This document shows positions 45,648 to 55,046 of a DNA stretch of 64,000 nt, in pieces. Under the pieces are notes generated by a model. It searched no databases, was not told where the DNA came from, and worked only from the letters and a program-made list of their open reading frames with translations. The stretch's first letter is position 1, and each line of letters opens with the position of its first letter. The DNA is from Acinetobacter pseudolwoffii (lineage in GTDB: Bacteria; Pseudomonadota; Gammaproteobacteria; Pseudomonadales; Moraxellaceae). The position numbers and the translations under genes were made by a program. The stretch is from NCBI RefSeq assembly GCF_002803605.1, contig NZ_PHRG01000001.1:756819-820818 (forward strand), in the 5' to 3' direction.

Positions 45648-46667
45648 TTAAGCTTGTAACTCACGCGCTTTAGACATGGTTAATGCTAAATCTTCAATCA
45701 TGTCTTCCTGACCACCGACCGTACCACGACGACCAAGCTCCATCAGGATTTCACGTGCAGAAACGCCATATTTTGCTTCAGCGCGTTTAGCAAACAACAG
45801 GAATGAAGAATACACACCCGCATAACCCAAAGTTGCTGCATCACGATCCGCGCGGATCGGGTTGTGCATCATTGGAATGACCAGATCTTCAGCAACGTCT
45901 TGTACTTTGAACAAGTCAACGCCAGTGTCCATGCCCATACGGTTTGCAACCGCAATGAACAACTCAAGTGGTGTATTACCCGCACCCGCACCCAAACCTG
46001 CAGATGCCAAGTCAACACGTACTGCACCGGCTTGTACCGCAGCAACCGTATTCGATACACCCATACCCAAGTTATGGTGACCGTGGAAACCGAGCTCAAT
46101 GCTTGGGTCCAAGTGTTGACGTAAATGACCAACACGATCGATGACATCTTGAGGAAGCATATAACCTGCTGAGTCAGTGACATAGATACAGTTTGCACCG
46201 TAAGACACCATCTTGTTTGCTTCTTCAAGCAGTTTTTCAGGAGATGCCATGTGCGCCAACATCAAGAAACCGACCGTGTCCATTTCTAGTTTGCGTGCAG
46301 CCGTGATGTGCTGTTCAGAACAGTCTGCTTCTGTACAGTGTGTTGCCACACGAATAGTAGATACACCAATTTCATGCGCCATTTTCAAATGGTCAACCGT
46401 ACCGATCCCAGGCAGAAGAAGTGCAGAAATTTTGGCATTCTTCATACGTGGTACAACAGCTGTTAAATATTCTTCGTCAGTCGCAGCAGCAAAACCGTAG
46501 TTGACGGATGAACCGCCAAGGCCGTCACCATGCGTGACTTCAATTAAAGGTACGCCTGCATCATCAAGTGCTGTTGAAATCGCAATCATTTGCTCAACAG
46601 TGGTTTGATGGCGCTGTGGATGCATACCATCACGTAACGTCATATCATGAACAATAATCTTAGACAT
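45648..46667 (-). CDS. mhpE: 4-hydroxy-2-oxovalerate aldolase, 339 aa
   Basis: Splits 4-hydroxy-2-oxopentanoate to pyruvate and acetaldehyde. The DRE-TIM barrel entry motif is [18 protein letters not shown], and later [20 protein letters not shown] carries metal-binding histidines. MhpE works in a complex with MhpF that channels acetaldehyde. The length equals E. coli MhpE (337). It starts 11 bases after the mhpF stop and is last in the operon. Confidence 0.95.
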   Translation of the reverse strand: MSKIIVHDMTLRDGMHPQRHQTTVEQMIAISTALDDAGVPLIEVTHGDGLGGSSVNYGFAAATDEEYLTAVVPRMKNAKISALLLPGIGTVDHLKMAHEIGVSTIRVATHCTEADCSEQHITAARKLEMDTVGFLMLAHMASPEKLLEEANKMVSYGANCIYVTDSAGYMLPQDVIDRVGHLRQHLDPSIELGFHGHHNLGMGVSNTVAAVQAGAVRVDLASAGLGAGAGNTPLELFIAVANRMGMDTGVDLFKVQDVAEDLVIPMMHNPIRADRDAATLGYAGVYSSFLLFAKRAEAKYGVSAREILMELGRRGTVGGQEDMIEDLALTMSKARELQA

Positions 46668-46678
46668 GTGGTTGCTCC

Positions 46679-47572
46679 TTAAGCGTCTTTATTGAATACG
46701 TGTTCTGCAAACATCTCTGCAGTACGTGCAGCAGCAGCAGTCATGATGTCAAGATTACCGGCATATTTCGGCAGGAAATCACCAAGACCTTCAACTTCCA
46801 AGTAAATTGACACGCGGTTGCCATCAAAAACTGGACCATTGACAAGCTTGTAACCCGGTACATATTTTTGAACTTCTTTAATCATTGCGTGTACAGATTC
46901 AGTGATCGCAGCTTGATCTGGCTCACCTTCTACCAGACAGTGAACTGTGTCACGCATCATCAGTGGTGGCTCAGCCGGGTTGATGATGATAATCGCTTTA
47001 CCCTGTTTCGCGCCGCCCACTTTCTCAATGGCACCGGCAGTGGTACGGGTAAATTCATCAATGTTTTTACGTGTACCTGGACCTACTGATTTAGTCGATA
47101 CCGTTGCAATGATCTCACCATATTCAACCGGTTGAACGCGAGAAACTGCAGCAACCATCGGAATCGTTGCCTGACCGCCACAGGTGACCATGTTTACGTT
47201 TGGCACTTCGCCACCCACAAGCAATGCTTCCAGGTTGACCGGTGGTACGCAGAATGGACCGATCGCAGCAGGCGTTAAGTCAATCATCAGTACGCCAAGT
47301 TCATTGAGCTTGCGGCTATTTTCAGCATGTACATAAGCAGACGTTGCATCGAATGCAATTTTAATATCATCTGCAATCACGTGAGGAAGAAGACCATCCA
47401 CACCTTCAGCGGTGGTTTTTAAACCCATTTTTGCAGCACGTGCCAGACCTTCAGAAGTTGGGTCAATCCCCACCATCCACACTGGCTCTAACCATTCGCT
47501 GCGTTGTAACTTGTAAAGCAAATCAGTACCGATATTACCTGGACCGATCATTGCACATTTAATCTTTTTCAT
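46679..47572 (-). CDS. mhpF: Acetaldehyde dehydrogenase (acylating), 297 aa
   Basis: Turns acetaldehyde from MhpE into acetyl-CoA with NAD+ and CoA. The Rossmann motif is [18 protein letters not shown] and the active-site cysteine is in [32 protein letters not shown] and [15 protein letters not shown] are also typical. It follows mhpD by 24 bases and precedes mhpE. Confidence 0.95.
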   Translation of the reverse strand: MKKIKCAMIGPGNIGTDLLYKLQRSEWLEPVWMVGIDPTSEGLARAAKMGLKTTAEGVDGLLPHVIADDIKIAFDATSAYVHAENSRKLNELGVLMIDLTPAAIGPFCVPPVNLEALLVGGEVPNVNMVTCGGQATIPMVAAVSRVQPVEYGEIIATVSTKSVGPGTRKNIDEFTRTTAGAIEKVGGAKQGKAIIIINPAEPPLMMRDTVHCLVEGEPDQAAITESVHAMIKEVQKYVPGYKLVNGPVFDGNRVSIYLEVEGLGDFLPKYAGNLDIMTAAAARTAEMFAEHVFNKDA

Positions 47573-47596
47573 GAATGTACTCTCTTGGAATCTCGA

Positions 47597-48394
47597 TTAT
47601 TCAGCAGCAAATGCAGCTGTAACAGAACCGAAGCCTTCAATTTCAACTTTGAATTCATCGCCTGGTTGAGCCACAACCATAGGCCCTAAGGCACCTGTTA
47701 AGATAATGTCGCCTGCAAGTAATGGACGACCACGGCGTACCATTTCATCTGCCAGCCAAACTGCAGCATTGAGTGGGTTTGCAAGACATGCTTTACCTAC
47801 ACCGTGAGACACAACTTCGTCACCACGCGTCATGACCATTTTGCAGTTCACCAGATCAAGGTTTTCAAGTTTTACAGGTTGAGAACCTAAAACGAATGCT
47901 GCGGAAGATGCGTTATCTGCAACTGTATCAATTAAACTGATTTTCCAGTTTTCGATCCGGCTATCGACCACTTCAACTGCAGGCAGGGCATACTCAGTCG
48001 CGCTGATAATGTCTGCATAGGTATGTTTTTCTTTGGTCAAATCCTGGTTAATTACCAATGCGATTTCCGCTTCAACCTTAGGTTGAATCAGCAGACCTGC
48101 AGGAATTACTTCACCATCGCCATAGGCCATGTCAGCAAACAACATGCCGAAGTCAGGCTGATCTACGCCGAGTTGCGCTTGAACCACTTTAGAGGTTAAA
48201 CCAATTTTACGGCCGACCAGACGGCGACCTTCAGACAAAGCGCGCTCGGTATTCACTTCTTGAACGGCATAGGCAATATCTACGTCAGCACTTTCACCAC
48301 CCAGTTCTGGGCGAATCGGCGCGATCGCAGTTTGTGATAATTCAGCGCTACGAAGGGCTTGTGCAACTGATTCAACAACAGCAGAATTCGACAT
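47597..48394 (-). CDS. mhpD: 2-oxopent-4-enoate hydratase, 265 aa
   Basis: Adds water to 2-hydroxypenta-2,4-dienoate to give 4-hydroxy-2-oxopentanoate. The fumarylacetoacetate-hydrolase-like fold is recognised by GRKIGLTSKVVQAQLGVDQP, IQPKVEAEIALVINQDL and the ending ILTGALGPMVVAQPGDEFKV. The ATG at 48394 has AAGGA 8 bases upstream; upstream codons in frame lack family sequence. It is first in the mhpDFE operon. Confidence 0.94.
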   Translation of the reverse strand: MSNSAVVESVAQALRSAELSQTAIAPIRPELGGESADVDIAYAVQEVNTERALSEGRRLVGRKIGLTSKVVQAQLGVDQPDFGMLFADMAYGDGEVIPAGLLIQPKVEAEIALVINQDLTKEKHTYADIISATEYALPAVEVVDSRIENWKISLIDTVADNASSAAFVLGSQPVKLENLDLVNCKMVMTRGDEVVSHGVGKACLANPLNAAVWLADEMVRRGRPLLAGDIILTGALGPMVVAQPGDEFKVEIEGFGSVTAAFAAE

Positions 48395-48800
48395 CAATGT
48401 TTCCTTAAACTGCAAAAATTAGGCTTATGCTGAGATCTAAGATGGACAGAAAATATGGACATGATCAGGCCGATAATCCGTCAGGATTACCTTTCTCAGA
48501 GCGAGCATAGGAATAAACAGTTTTAGAATGGGAAAAATACGGCTTTTATGCCAATAGTTATTTTATTTTTTGCTATAGCTATTATCTATAAAGAAAATCC
48601 ATAAAAACCAAGACAAAACAAAATCTTAGTATTTAAAATGCATCATCATTTAGCAGAAAAACTCCGCTAATCTGACCGAATAAAATCAACATAATTGCGA
48701 CTTTAGACTAAAAGATAAGAGCAAACGCTTAAATCTGTGGCGCTCCCCGGCAGTTTTAAACCGGGGAAATACCATTTTTTACTGTAACCAAGATAATAGA
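48395..48800. promoter_or_regulatory. Region between mhpD and the HAD phosphatase gene
   Basis: About 400 bp with the mhpD promoter presumably at its left end. It contains AT-rich dyads around 48553-48590 (CTATAGCTATTATC) and a CCCCGG...CCGGGG palindrome near 48747-48768 close to the HAD stop, without an obvious T run. No gene is seen. Confidence 0.4.
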
Positions 48801-49469
48801 TTAAATCGCTTGTTTCCATTGGACTTTAGCCAACAATGCCGCATGTAAAGCGGTCACATCATCTACGATACAGATCGGATTAAATTGCGCCAAAAGCTCA
48901 GGTTCATGCACGCCATAGCTGACACCGATACTTGGCATGGCCATATTTTGTGCCATTTCCAGATCATAAGAAGTGTCACCGACCATAAGCGCATGTTCGG
49001 CCTGTACACCCGTTTCTGCCAGTATTTCTTCTAACATGAGTGGATCTGGTTTGGAACGGGTTTCACTGGCAGCACGCGTGGTCACAAACAGCTGCTCACT
49101 GTTGGTCTGCTTCAAGACACGATCCAGACCTTTACGGCTTTTACCCGTCGCCACTGCCAGCTTCACACCGTGTTGCTGCAAATCCGCAAGCATATGTGCC
49201 ACCCCTTCAAACCAGGAATCTCCGGAAGAGTTTGCCACATAGTGTTCTGAATAGCTTTGTAAAATATTGGCATGCAATTCAGGTACATTCGGAAATAAAC
49301 GCTGTGCCACTTCAGGCAAACCTAAGCCAATAATGCTTTTCGCGTCTTCATCGCTTAAAGGCTGCTGAAACTGTTGTGCTGCAAACTGCAAACTCGCCAC
49401 GATTTGACTGACCGAATCAAATAACGTGCCATCCCAATCAAAAATGACCAGTTTTACAGGTGTGTTCAT
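48801..49469 (-). CDS. HAD-IA phosphatase, phosphoglycolate-phosphatase-like, 222 aa
   Basis: A haloacid-dehalogenase-fold phosphatase with motif I in VIFDWDGTLFDSVSQI, motif II in LAVATGKSRKGLDRVL and motif III/IV in HALMVGDTSYDLEMAQN. The cap domain type suits Gph/phosphatase members, but the substrate is not decided. The ATG at 49469 has an AGGAAA ribosome site; the open frame upstream is in the repeat region. It follows rluC in the same orientation, as in Pseudomonas. Confidence 0.88.
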   Translation of the reverse strand: MNTPVKLVIFDWDGTLFDSVSQIVASLQFAAQQFQQPLSDEDAKSIIGLGLPEVAQRLFPNVPELHANILQSYSEHYVANSSGDSWFEGVAHMLADLQQHGVKLAVATGKSRKGLDRVLKQTNSEQLFVTTRAASETRSKPDPLMLEEILAETGVQAEHALMVGDTSYDLEMAQNMAMPSIGVSYGVHEPELLAQFNPICIVDDVTALHAALLAKVQWKQAI

Positions 49470-49505
49470 AAGGTTTCCTAAATTTGATTCAAGGTTAGGT
49501 AGCTT

Positions 49506-49636
49506 TACCACCTCTCTCTAGCCCTCTCCTTGTAGAAGAGGGTAGAGAGAGGTTTAATGCCTAAAGTCTCCCCTAGCCCCTCTTTAAGAAAGGAGGGGGA
49601 ATTCCCTCCTTTTTCAAAGGAGGGTTAGGGTGGATT
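49506..49636. repeat. Palindromic intergenic repeat, copy 3, tandem
   Basis: Two elements sit in tandem. The first pairs CCTCTCTCTAGCCCTC with GAGGGTAGAGAGAGG (49509-49552). The second reads CTCCCCTAGCCCCTC, an inner AAGAAAGGAGGGGGAATTCC stretch, then AAAGGAGGGTTAGGGTGGA. It fills the rluC-HAD gap and is closely related to the copies at 14866 and 38131. Confidence 0.75.
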
Positions 49637-49664
49637 GAATTTATTAAAAGAAAAAAATAAGTCT

Positions 49665-50621
49665 TTACTGAGCCGTCGGCTTATCCGCTTTCTGTGCTCT
49701 TAACTGCGCCACCAGACTCTGCATATCTTCCGGCAAAGGTGCTTCAATCATGGCATAACCCGGAATTTCCAGACGCATGGCATGCAGACACAAGCGGCGC
49801 GGTTTCGGCCCGTTATAACCAGTTTCATGACCATATTTTTCATCGCCCACCAGCGGATGACCAATACTGAGACCATGTACACGAATCTGATGGGTACGAC
49901 CCGAAAGTGGAGAGGCATAGACCAGTGTGGCATGCATAAAGCGTTCCTGCACATTCCACTGCGTCTTCGACTCTTTACCTTCTTTCGGCGATACACAGAC
50001 ACGACGCTCGCCATTGGCCAGCTCATAGCGATGTAAAGGCGCATCAATCAACTGACGGTCAAGTGCTACGTTACCTTTGACCACAGCAGCATAGGTTTTT
50101 TTAATTTTATGTTCACGCAGCATGTCCTGTAAGCTTTTCAGTACGCTACGTTTTTTCGAGATCATCACCAGACCAGACGTGTCACGGTCAATACGATGAA
50201 TCAGTTCCAGATATTTTTTCCCAGTCGCTGCACGTAAGCCTTCGATCAGACCATATGCGACACCACTACCGCCATGTACCGCGATGCCCGAAGGTTTATT
50301 CACCACCATCAGACCTTCATCTTCATAGATCACGCGGGCCAACAAACCATTGGCAACCTTGTCAGAAATGGGCGCAGCAGATTCATCTTTTTGCTCATAA
50401 CGGATCGGTGCAACACGAATCTGATCAGCAATCGCCAGTTTGGTTTCCGCCTTGATGCGTTTTTTATTGACGCGCACCTGGCCTTCACGAATCAGGCGAT
50501 AGATACGGCTTTTTGGCACACCTTTCAAACGACTAAACAGGAAATTATCGATGCGTTGTCCATCTTGATGTTCATCCACTTCAAACCAAGTGACGTTTTG
50601 CCATTGTTGCGTAGAATTCAT
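49665..50621 (-). CDS. rluC: 23S rRNA pseudouridine(955/2504/2580) synthase, 318 aa
   Basis: Makes three pseudouridines in 23S rRNA. An N-terminal S4 RNA-binding domain (GQRIDNFLFSRLKGVPKSRI) is followed by the RluA-type catalytic domain with the active aspartate in LIHRIDRDTSGLVMISKK. RTHQIRVHGLSIGHPLVGDE is a family block. The ATG at 50621 gives the usual length. It is divergent from rne with about 765 bp between the start codons, an arrangement seen in many gammaproteobacteria. Confidence 0.93.
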   Translation of the reverse strand: MNSTQQWQNVTWFEVDEHQDGQRIDNFLFSRLKGVPKSRIYRLIREGQVRVNKKRIKAETKLAIADQIRVAPIRYEQKDESAAPISDKVANGLLARVIYEDEGLMVVNKPSGIAVHGGSGVAYGLIEGLRAATGKKYLELIHRIDRDTSGLVMISKKRSVLKSLQDMLREHKIKKTYAAVVKGNVALDRQLIDAPLHRYELANGERRVCVSPKEGKESKTQWNVQERFMHATLVYASPLSGRTHQIRVHGLSIGHPLVGDEKYGHETGYNGPKPRRLCLHAMRLEIPGYAMIEAPLPEDMQSLVAQLRAQKADKPTAQ

Positions 50622-51387
50622 ACAGTTACTATGACCCAAAAAATACTAAAATTGATTAAAAACTGATCACTTAGGTTATGCTTTACACAAGAAACATAAG
50701 CTTAGCCCATAGGCAGATGATGCAAGGTTTGATATAGTCAGCGCACGGAAACCATCGTTTGTGGGTAAAAGTTGAATCATTTCAGATTTTTCTGAACTTG
50801 ATTGTTCAATTAAAGACTCACATGATACGGGAAGGTCCCCAAAGAATTATGCCGACGCCGAAGGCTTATTATATCGGCAAACAAAGCAAACTGTTGCGTT
50901 TAATTGTACCTCAGGTACATAAATCAGTTTGTCTTAAAAAATATGTCGCCAACTTTCGTTGGTTTTTAAACGTAAACTGATACACATCAGATTAGTCGCA
51001 CCCTGAAGACGACTTCAGGCTACAGCGTCGATGCATTGGATCTGCACAGTTTGTAAAGATACGACGACAATTCCGTATCAAGACACTTTCTATAAAGAAG
51101 GGATGATCTTCGAGCAATGTGACAGTGAAAGTTACATACATCCAATGCACCGCTCGTCCGCCAGTGAAGCGTTCAGGTGACTTTAATCCGTTTAAAGATT
51201 GAAGCCGTATTGCCATCATCAATACGTGAATCAAAACCGAAGCCTATCTATACAAGTAGAAGCCGGTAAGAAAAGACTCAGACCACAATGAAATTCATTG
51301 CAGATTTGAGCCATTGATCCGTGATGTGTGATGTTCGCTACGTGTATAGCGATTTTTTGCTGTGTATCACTATAAGGTGTTACACCC
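50622..51387 (+). promoter_or_regulatory. Long structured leader upstream of rne
   Basis: E. coli rne has a 361-nt 5' leader through which RNase E limits its own synthesis; this gap is of comparable or greater size. I see a perfect stem CCTGAAG/CTTCAGG with an ACGA loop (51002-51019). A second stem CCAAC/GTTGG is followed by five T (50949-50967), which looks like an attenuator. A long-range complement GCATTGGAT/ATCCAATGC lies near 51030 and 51140. No convincing open frame is present. Autoregulation here is an inference. Confidence 0.55.
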
Positions 51388-54300
51388 ATGAAACGTATGT
51401 TGATTAATGCAACACATGCCGAAGAAATTCGCGTTGCACTTGTCACTGGTCAGCGTCTTTACGATTTTGATTTAGAGAATCGTACCCGTGAACAAAAAAA
51501 ATCCAATATCTATAAAGGTCACGTGACTCGCGTTGAGCCTTCTTTAGAAGCTGTATTCGTCGAATATGGTGCAGGTCGTCAAGGCTTCCTGTCGATGCGT
51601 GAAATTGCAAACTCATATTACAAAGCCGACCCTCGCCAGACCTCAAATATCCGTGAACTGATTACGGAAGGTACCGAGCTTTTGGTTCAGGTGGAAAAAG
51701 AAGAGCGTGGCAATAAAGGCGCTGCCCTGTCTACGTTTATTTCACTTGCTGGCCGTTACCTGGTTTTAATGCCAAACAACCCGAAAGGTGGTGGTATCAG
51801 CCGTCAAATTTCTGGTGCTGTGCGTGAAGAACTGAAAGAAATGCTGGCGACGCTTAACGTACCACGTGGCATGAGCGTGATTGTGCGTACTGCCGGCATC
51901 GGCCGTTCACAAGAAGAGCTGCAACTTGATCTGCAACATCTGCTTGACCTTTGGGCACAAATCCAGAAAACAGCAAGTTCTGGCCCATCTCCAATGTTGG
52001 TGCATCAGGAAGCGGGTGTGGTGACACGTGCCATTCGTGACTACCTGCGTGATGATGTTGCGGAAATTCTAATTGACTCTGAGCAAGCCTATAACGAAGC
52101 TTATAACTTCGTAAAAGCAGTGATGCCACGTCAACTCGACAAACTGAAAACCTATACCTTAAATGAGCCTTTATTTGCTCATTTCGCGATTGAAAGCCAG
52201 ATTCAGACTGCCTATGAACGTGAAGTAAAACTCCCTTCTGGCGGTTCGATCGTCATCGATCAAACTGAAGCTTTGGTGTCGATTGACATCAACTCAGCAA
52301 AATCGACCCGCGGTAGCGATGTTGAAGATACTGCGCTGAACACCAATATTGAAGCTGCAGAAGAAATTGCGCGTCAACTCCGTTTACGCGATATCGGCGG
52401 CCTGGTGGTGATCGACTTTATCGACATGACCAAAGATCGCAACCAGCGTATGGTGGAAGCGAAACTTCGTGAAGCGACCCAGAGTGACCGTGCCCGTATT
52501 CAATTCGGTCAATTGTCACGTTTTGGCCTGATGGAAATGAGCCGTCAGCGTCTACGTCCTTCTCTTGAAGAAGCGACTGGCTATGTCTGCCCACGCTGTC
52601 ATGGTACTGGCATGGTACGTGACTTGCGTTCACTTTCACTTTCAATCATGCGTAAAGTGGAAGAGATTGCGCTGCGTGAACGTCAAGGTGAAGTTCAGGT
52701 CGAAGTTCCGGTCGAAATTGCTGCATTCATGTTGAATGAAAAGCGTCATACCTTGGTATATCTGGAACAGACCTCGAATGTACGTGTGACAGTATTGCCG
52801 CATCCGCATCTAGAAACACCGCATTATGAAATTACCTATAATGCCGAAGGCTTTGCCCCAACCAGCTATGAACGTACCGAAGCGACCCGTTCAAGTGAAA
52901 AAGAATTGGGCTATGAGTCTTCTGAATGGCATCTAGAAGAAGAGCAGCATGCGCAACACGCAGCACCAGCGCCTTCACAGCCGCAACAAAACAACGGCCG
53001 TAATAACAATAAACGCCGCAATCCACAAAACCAGCCGGCTCAACCGCAAGTGGCACAGCAAACACCTGTACAGGCAGTAGCTCCAGTAGCTTCAAGCAGC
53101 CCATGTGCATGGTTAGAAAACCTGTTTGTACAAAAACAGGCAGCGACTGTTGATCCATCACGTACTGCCAATAATGCTGCAGCAGCGATTGAACAAATGA
53201 TCAATGGCGGTGCGGTAAGTCGTGGCCAGTTCGGTCAGGTGGCTGCACCGGTTGCACAGCCAGCACCACAGCACGTAGCACAACCTGCTGCTGTATCAAG
53301 CAACAATAATGCTTACCTGGCACCATCGACTGTTGCACAAAAACAGGAACGTGATGCGGCAGAAAAACCGGCAGAGCGTGAAGAAAGAGCACCACGTCAC
53401 AACAAGAAACCGCGCAACCCGAACCCGAAGCACAAAGAACCGCGCGAGCAGGTTCAGTCTGAAGCTCCTGCACCTCAGCAACATCAAGTGCATGAAGAAG
53501 TGGTTCAGGTGTCTCGTCAAGAACAACGCCATGAAGCACGTGAAAACAAGCGTCATTCTCGCCGTCAGCATCACAACGAGCCAGCGCAGCAAAATGATGT
53601 TCAGAACAATGAACAACAGCCACAACAGGCAATGCCGCGCCGTGACCGCCGCAACCAGCAACGTCCGGAACGCCCAAATCGCCACCGCGATCCAAGTGTT
53701 CTGAACGAACAAGCGCCTCAGGCAGCTCCTGCAGTTGTTGAAGCGCTGGCCGTCAATGACAAGCAGCTTCGTGTTGAATTGGTCGATGCACCCCGTCCGG
53801 ATGTGATGCCAACAGCAATGGTCGTAAATATTGACCAGGCAAAAAGCGAAATCGTGGCATTGAATGACAATGCTACAGTTGCAACGCCAGCAGTTGAAGT
53901 CACTGCACCGGCAGATGCGCCAGTTGAAGCGGCTGCAGCTGAAAATGTGGTTGAAGCCACCTTGACAGCTCCTGTGGAAGAAATTGTAGCGACTGAAGCA
54001 ACGTCTGAAAAAACACGGGCCAGCAACGATCCGCGTCAGCGTCGTCGCCAGCAGCGTGCAGCACAGTCGCAACAACCTGCAGCTCAGCAGTTAACACCGT
54101 CACAAGTGCCAACTTTGGGCCAGTTCACCATTGGTAGCCTGATTCGTCATGTCTATGGTGAAGACTGCTCAGTGCTGATTGAACAGTTTGGTTTATTACC
54201 AACCTTCAACCGTGCTTTAGAAAAGTTCACGAAAGAGTACAACGCGAGTCTGGTGGCTGCCGCAGCGCCTGCTGCTGCTGCAGAGAAAAAACCGGTCACC

Positions 54301-54873
54301 CGTGATGTTGAAGTAACGGTAGCCAAGGTTGAAGCAGAGCCTGCTCCAGTCCTGGACCTGAACCCACCAAAACCGGTCTCAGACAAGCGTGTTGCCAACG
54401 ATCCACGTGAGCGTCGCCGTTTGGCCAAACAGGCTGCGGAACAGGCTTTGCAACAAGCCAAACAGCAGGCAAAAGTAGAAGCCGCGCCGGCGGTTGAAAC
54501 TGTGCCAGAACCTGTAGCAGTAGAAGCACCAGCTGAACCTGTTGAAGCAGCTGTAACTGAAGCACCTGTAGCATCGGAAGCAGTGGTTGAAACGACGGAA
54601 AATACTCAGCCGACGGAACCAGCAACTGAAACCGCAGCACCAGTAGAAGTGACCACTGAAGTTGCACCAGCTGAAGTTCAGGTCGAAGAAGCGGCTCCAG
54701 CTGAAGCAAGTGCTGAAACAGAAGCGCCTGTGGCAAAAAGCAAAGATGTGGCAGAAGCGACCGTAGAGGAAGCTGAAGCCAGCGAAGCGGAAAAAGCCGA
54801 GAAGCAAGCTGCTCGCCCGCGTCGTCCACGTGGCCGTCCACCGAAAAAAGCCAATACTGCAACTGAGTCATAA
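51388..54873 (+). CDS. rne: Ribonuclease E, 1161 aa
   Basis: The main endoribonuclease of mRNA decay and rRNA/tRNA processing, acting as a tetramer at the inner membrane. It begins [19 protein letters not shown] and has an S1 domain (residues about 38-120) and the 5' sensor. The DNase I-like catalytic part has metal aspartates D300 ([13 protein letters not shown]) and D343 ([11 protein letters not shown]), and the Zn-link is C401 and C404 (CPRCHGTG). Beyond about residue 520 it becomes long and disordered: Gln/Asn/Arg-rich, then Ala/Glu/Pro/Val repeats, ending [19 protein letters not shown]. This tail would hold the degradosome and RNA-binding segments. Confidence 0.97.
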   Translation: MKRMLINATHAEEIRVALVTGQRLYDFDLENRTREQKKSNIYKGHVTRVEPSLEAVFVEYGAGRQGFLSMREIANSYYKADPRQTSNIRELITEGTELLVQVEKEERGNKGAALSTFISLAGRYLVLMPNNPKGGGISRQISGAVREELKEMLATLNVPRGMSVIVRTAGIGRSQEELQLDLQHLLDLWAQIQKTASSGPSPMLVHQEAGVVTRAIRDYLRDDVAEILIDSEQAYNEAYNFVKAVMPRQLDKLKTYTLNEPLFAHFAIESQIQTAYEREVKLPSGGSIVIDQTEALVSIDINSAKSTRGSDVEDTALNTNIEAAEEIARQLRLRDIGGLVVIDFIDMTKDRNQRMVEAKLREATQSDRARIQFGQLSRFGLMEMSRQRLRPSLEEATGYVCPRCHGTGMVRDLRSLSLSIMRKVEEIALRERQGEVQVEVPVEIAAFMLNEKRHTLVYLEQTSNVRVTVLPHPHLETPHYEITYNAEGFAPTSYERTEATRSSEKELGYESSEWHLEEEQHAQHAAPAPSQPQQNNGRNNNKRRNPQNQPAQPQVAQQTPVQAVAPVASSSPCAWLENLFVQKQAATVDPSRTANNAAAAIEQMINGGAVSRGQFGQVAAPVAQPAPQHVAQPAAVSSNNNAYLAPSTVAQKQERDAAEKPAEREERAPRHNKKPRNPNPKHKEPREQVQSEAPAPQQHQVHEEVVQVSRQEQRHEARENKRHSRRQHHNEPAQQNDVQNNEQQPQQAMPRRDRRNQQRPERPNRHRDPSVLNEQAPQAAPAVVEALAVNDKQLRVELVDAPRPDVMPTAMVVNIDQAKSEIVALNDNATVATPAVEVTAPADAPVEAAAAENVVEATLTAPVEEIVATEATSEKTRASNDPRQRRRQQRAAQSQQPAAQQLTPSQVPTLGQFTIGSLIRHVYGEDCSVLIEQFGLLPTFNRALEKFTKEYNASLVAAAAPAAAAEKKPVTRDVEVTVAKVEAEPAPVLDLNPPKPVSDKRVANDPRERRRLAKQAAEQALQQAKQQAKVEAAPAVETVPEPVAVEAPAEPVEAAVTEAPVASEAVVETTENTQPTEPATETAAPVEVTTEVAPAEVQVEEAAPAEASAETEAPVAKSKDVAEATVEEAEASEAEKAEKQAARPRRPRGRPPKKANTATES

Positions 54874-54894
54874 TTTGCCCAATTGCAGTCACAT

Positions 54895-54931
54895 AAAAAA
54901 ACCTAGTCATTTCGATGACTAGGTTTTTTTT
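54895..54931 (+). terminator. Rho-independent terminator of rne
   Basis: The stem AAACCTAGTCAT/ATGACTAGGTTT has a TTCG loop and ends in eight T. Confidence 0.93.
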
Positions 54932-55046
54932 GCTAGATTTGGTCAAAATAGGTAGATTGCACTAGCTTTTTAACGTTAAAAGATGGATAGCTTGTCTACT
55001 GTATATAAATTAAACCTATCGGATACGAAAAACAAATAGGATTCTC

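Noticed and set aside
50274-50666. A 130-codon open frame antisense to rluC
   Set aside because: It mirrors the highly conserved RluC coding sequence.
53296-54075. A 259-codon open frame antisense to rne, and others of 142-216 codons
   Set aside because: They mirror the Gln/Glu/Ala-rich repeats of the RNase E tail on the opposite strand, give Leu/Cys/Phe-rich low-complexity sequence, and have no ribosome sites.
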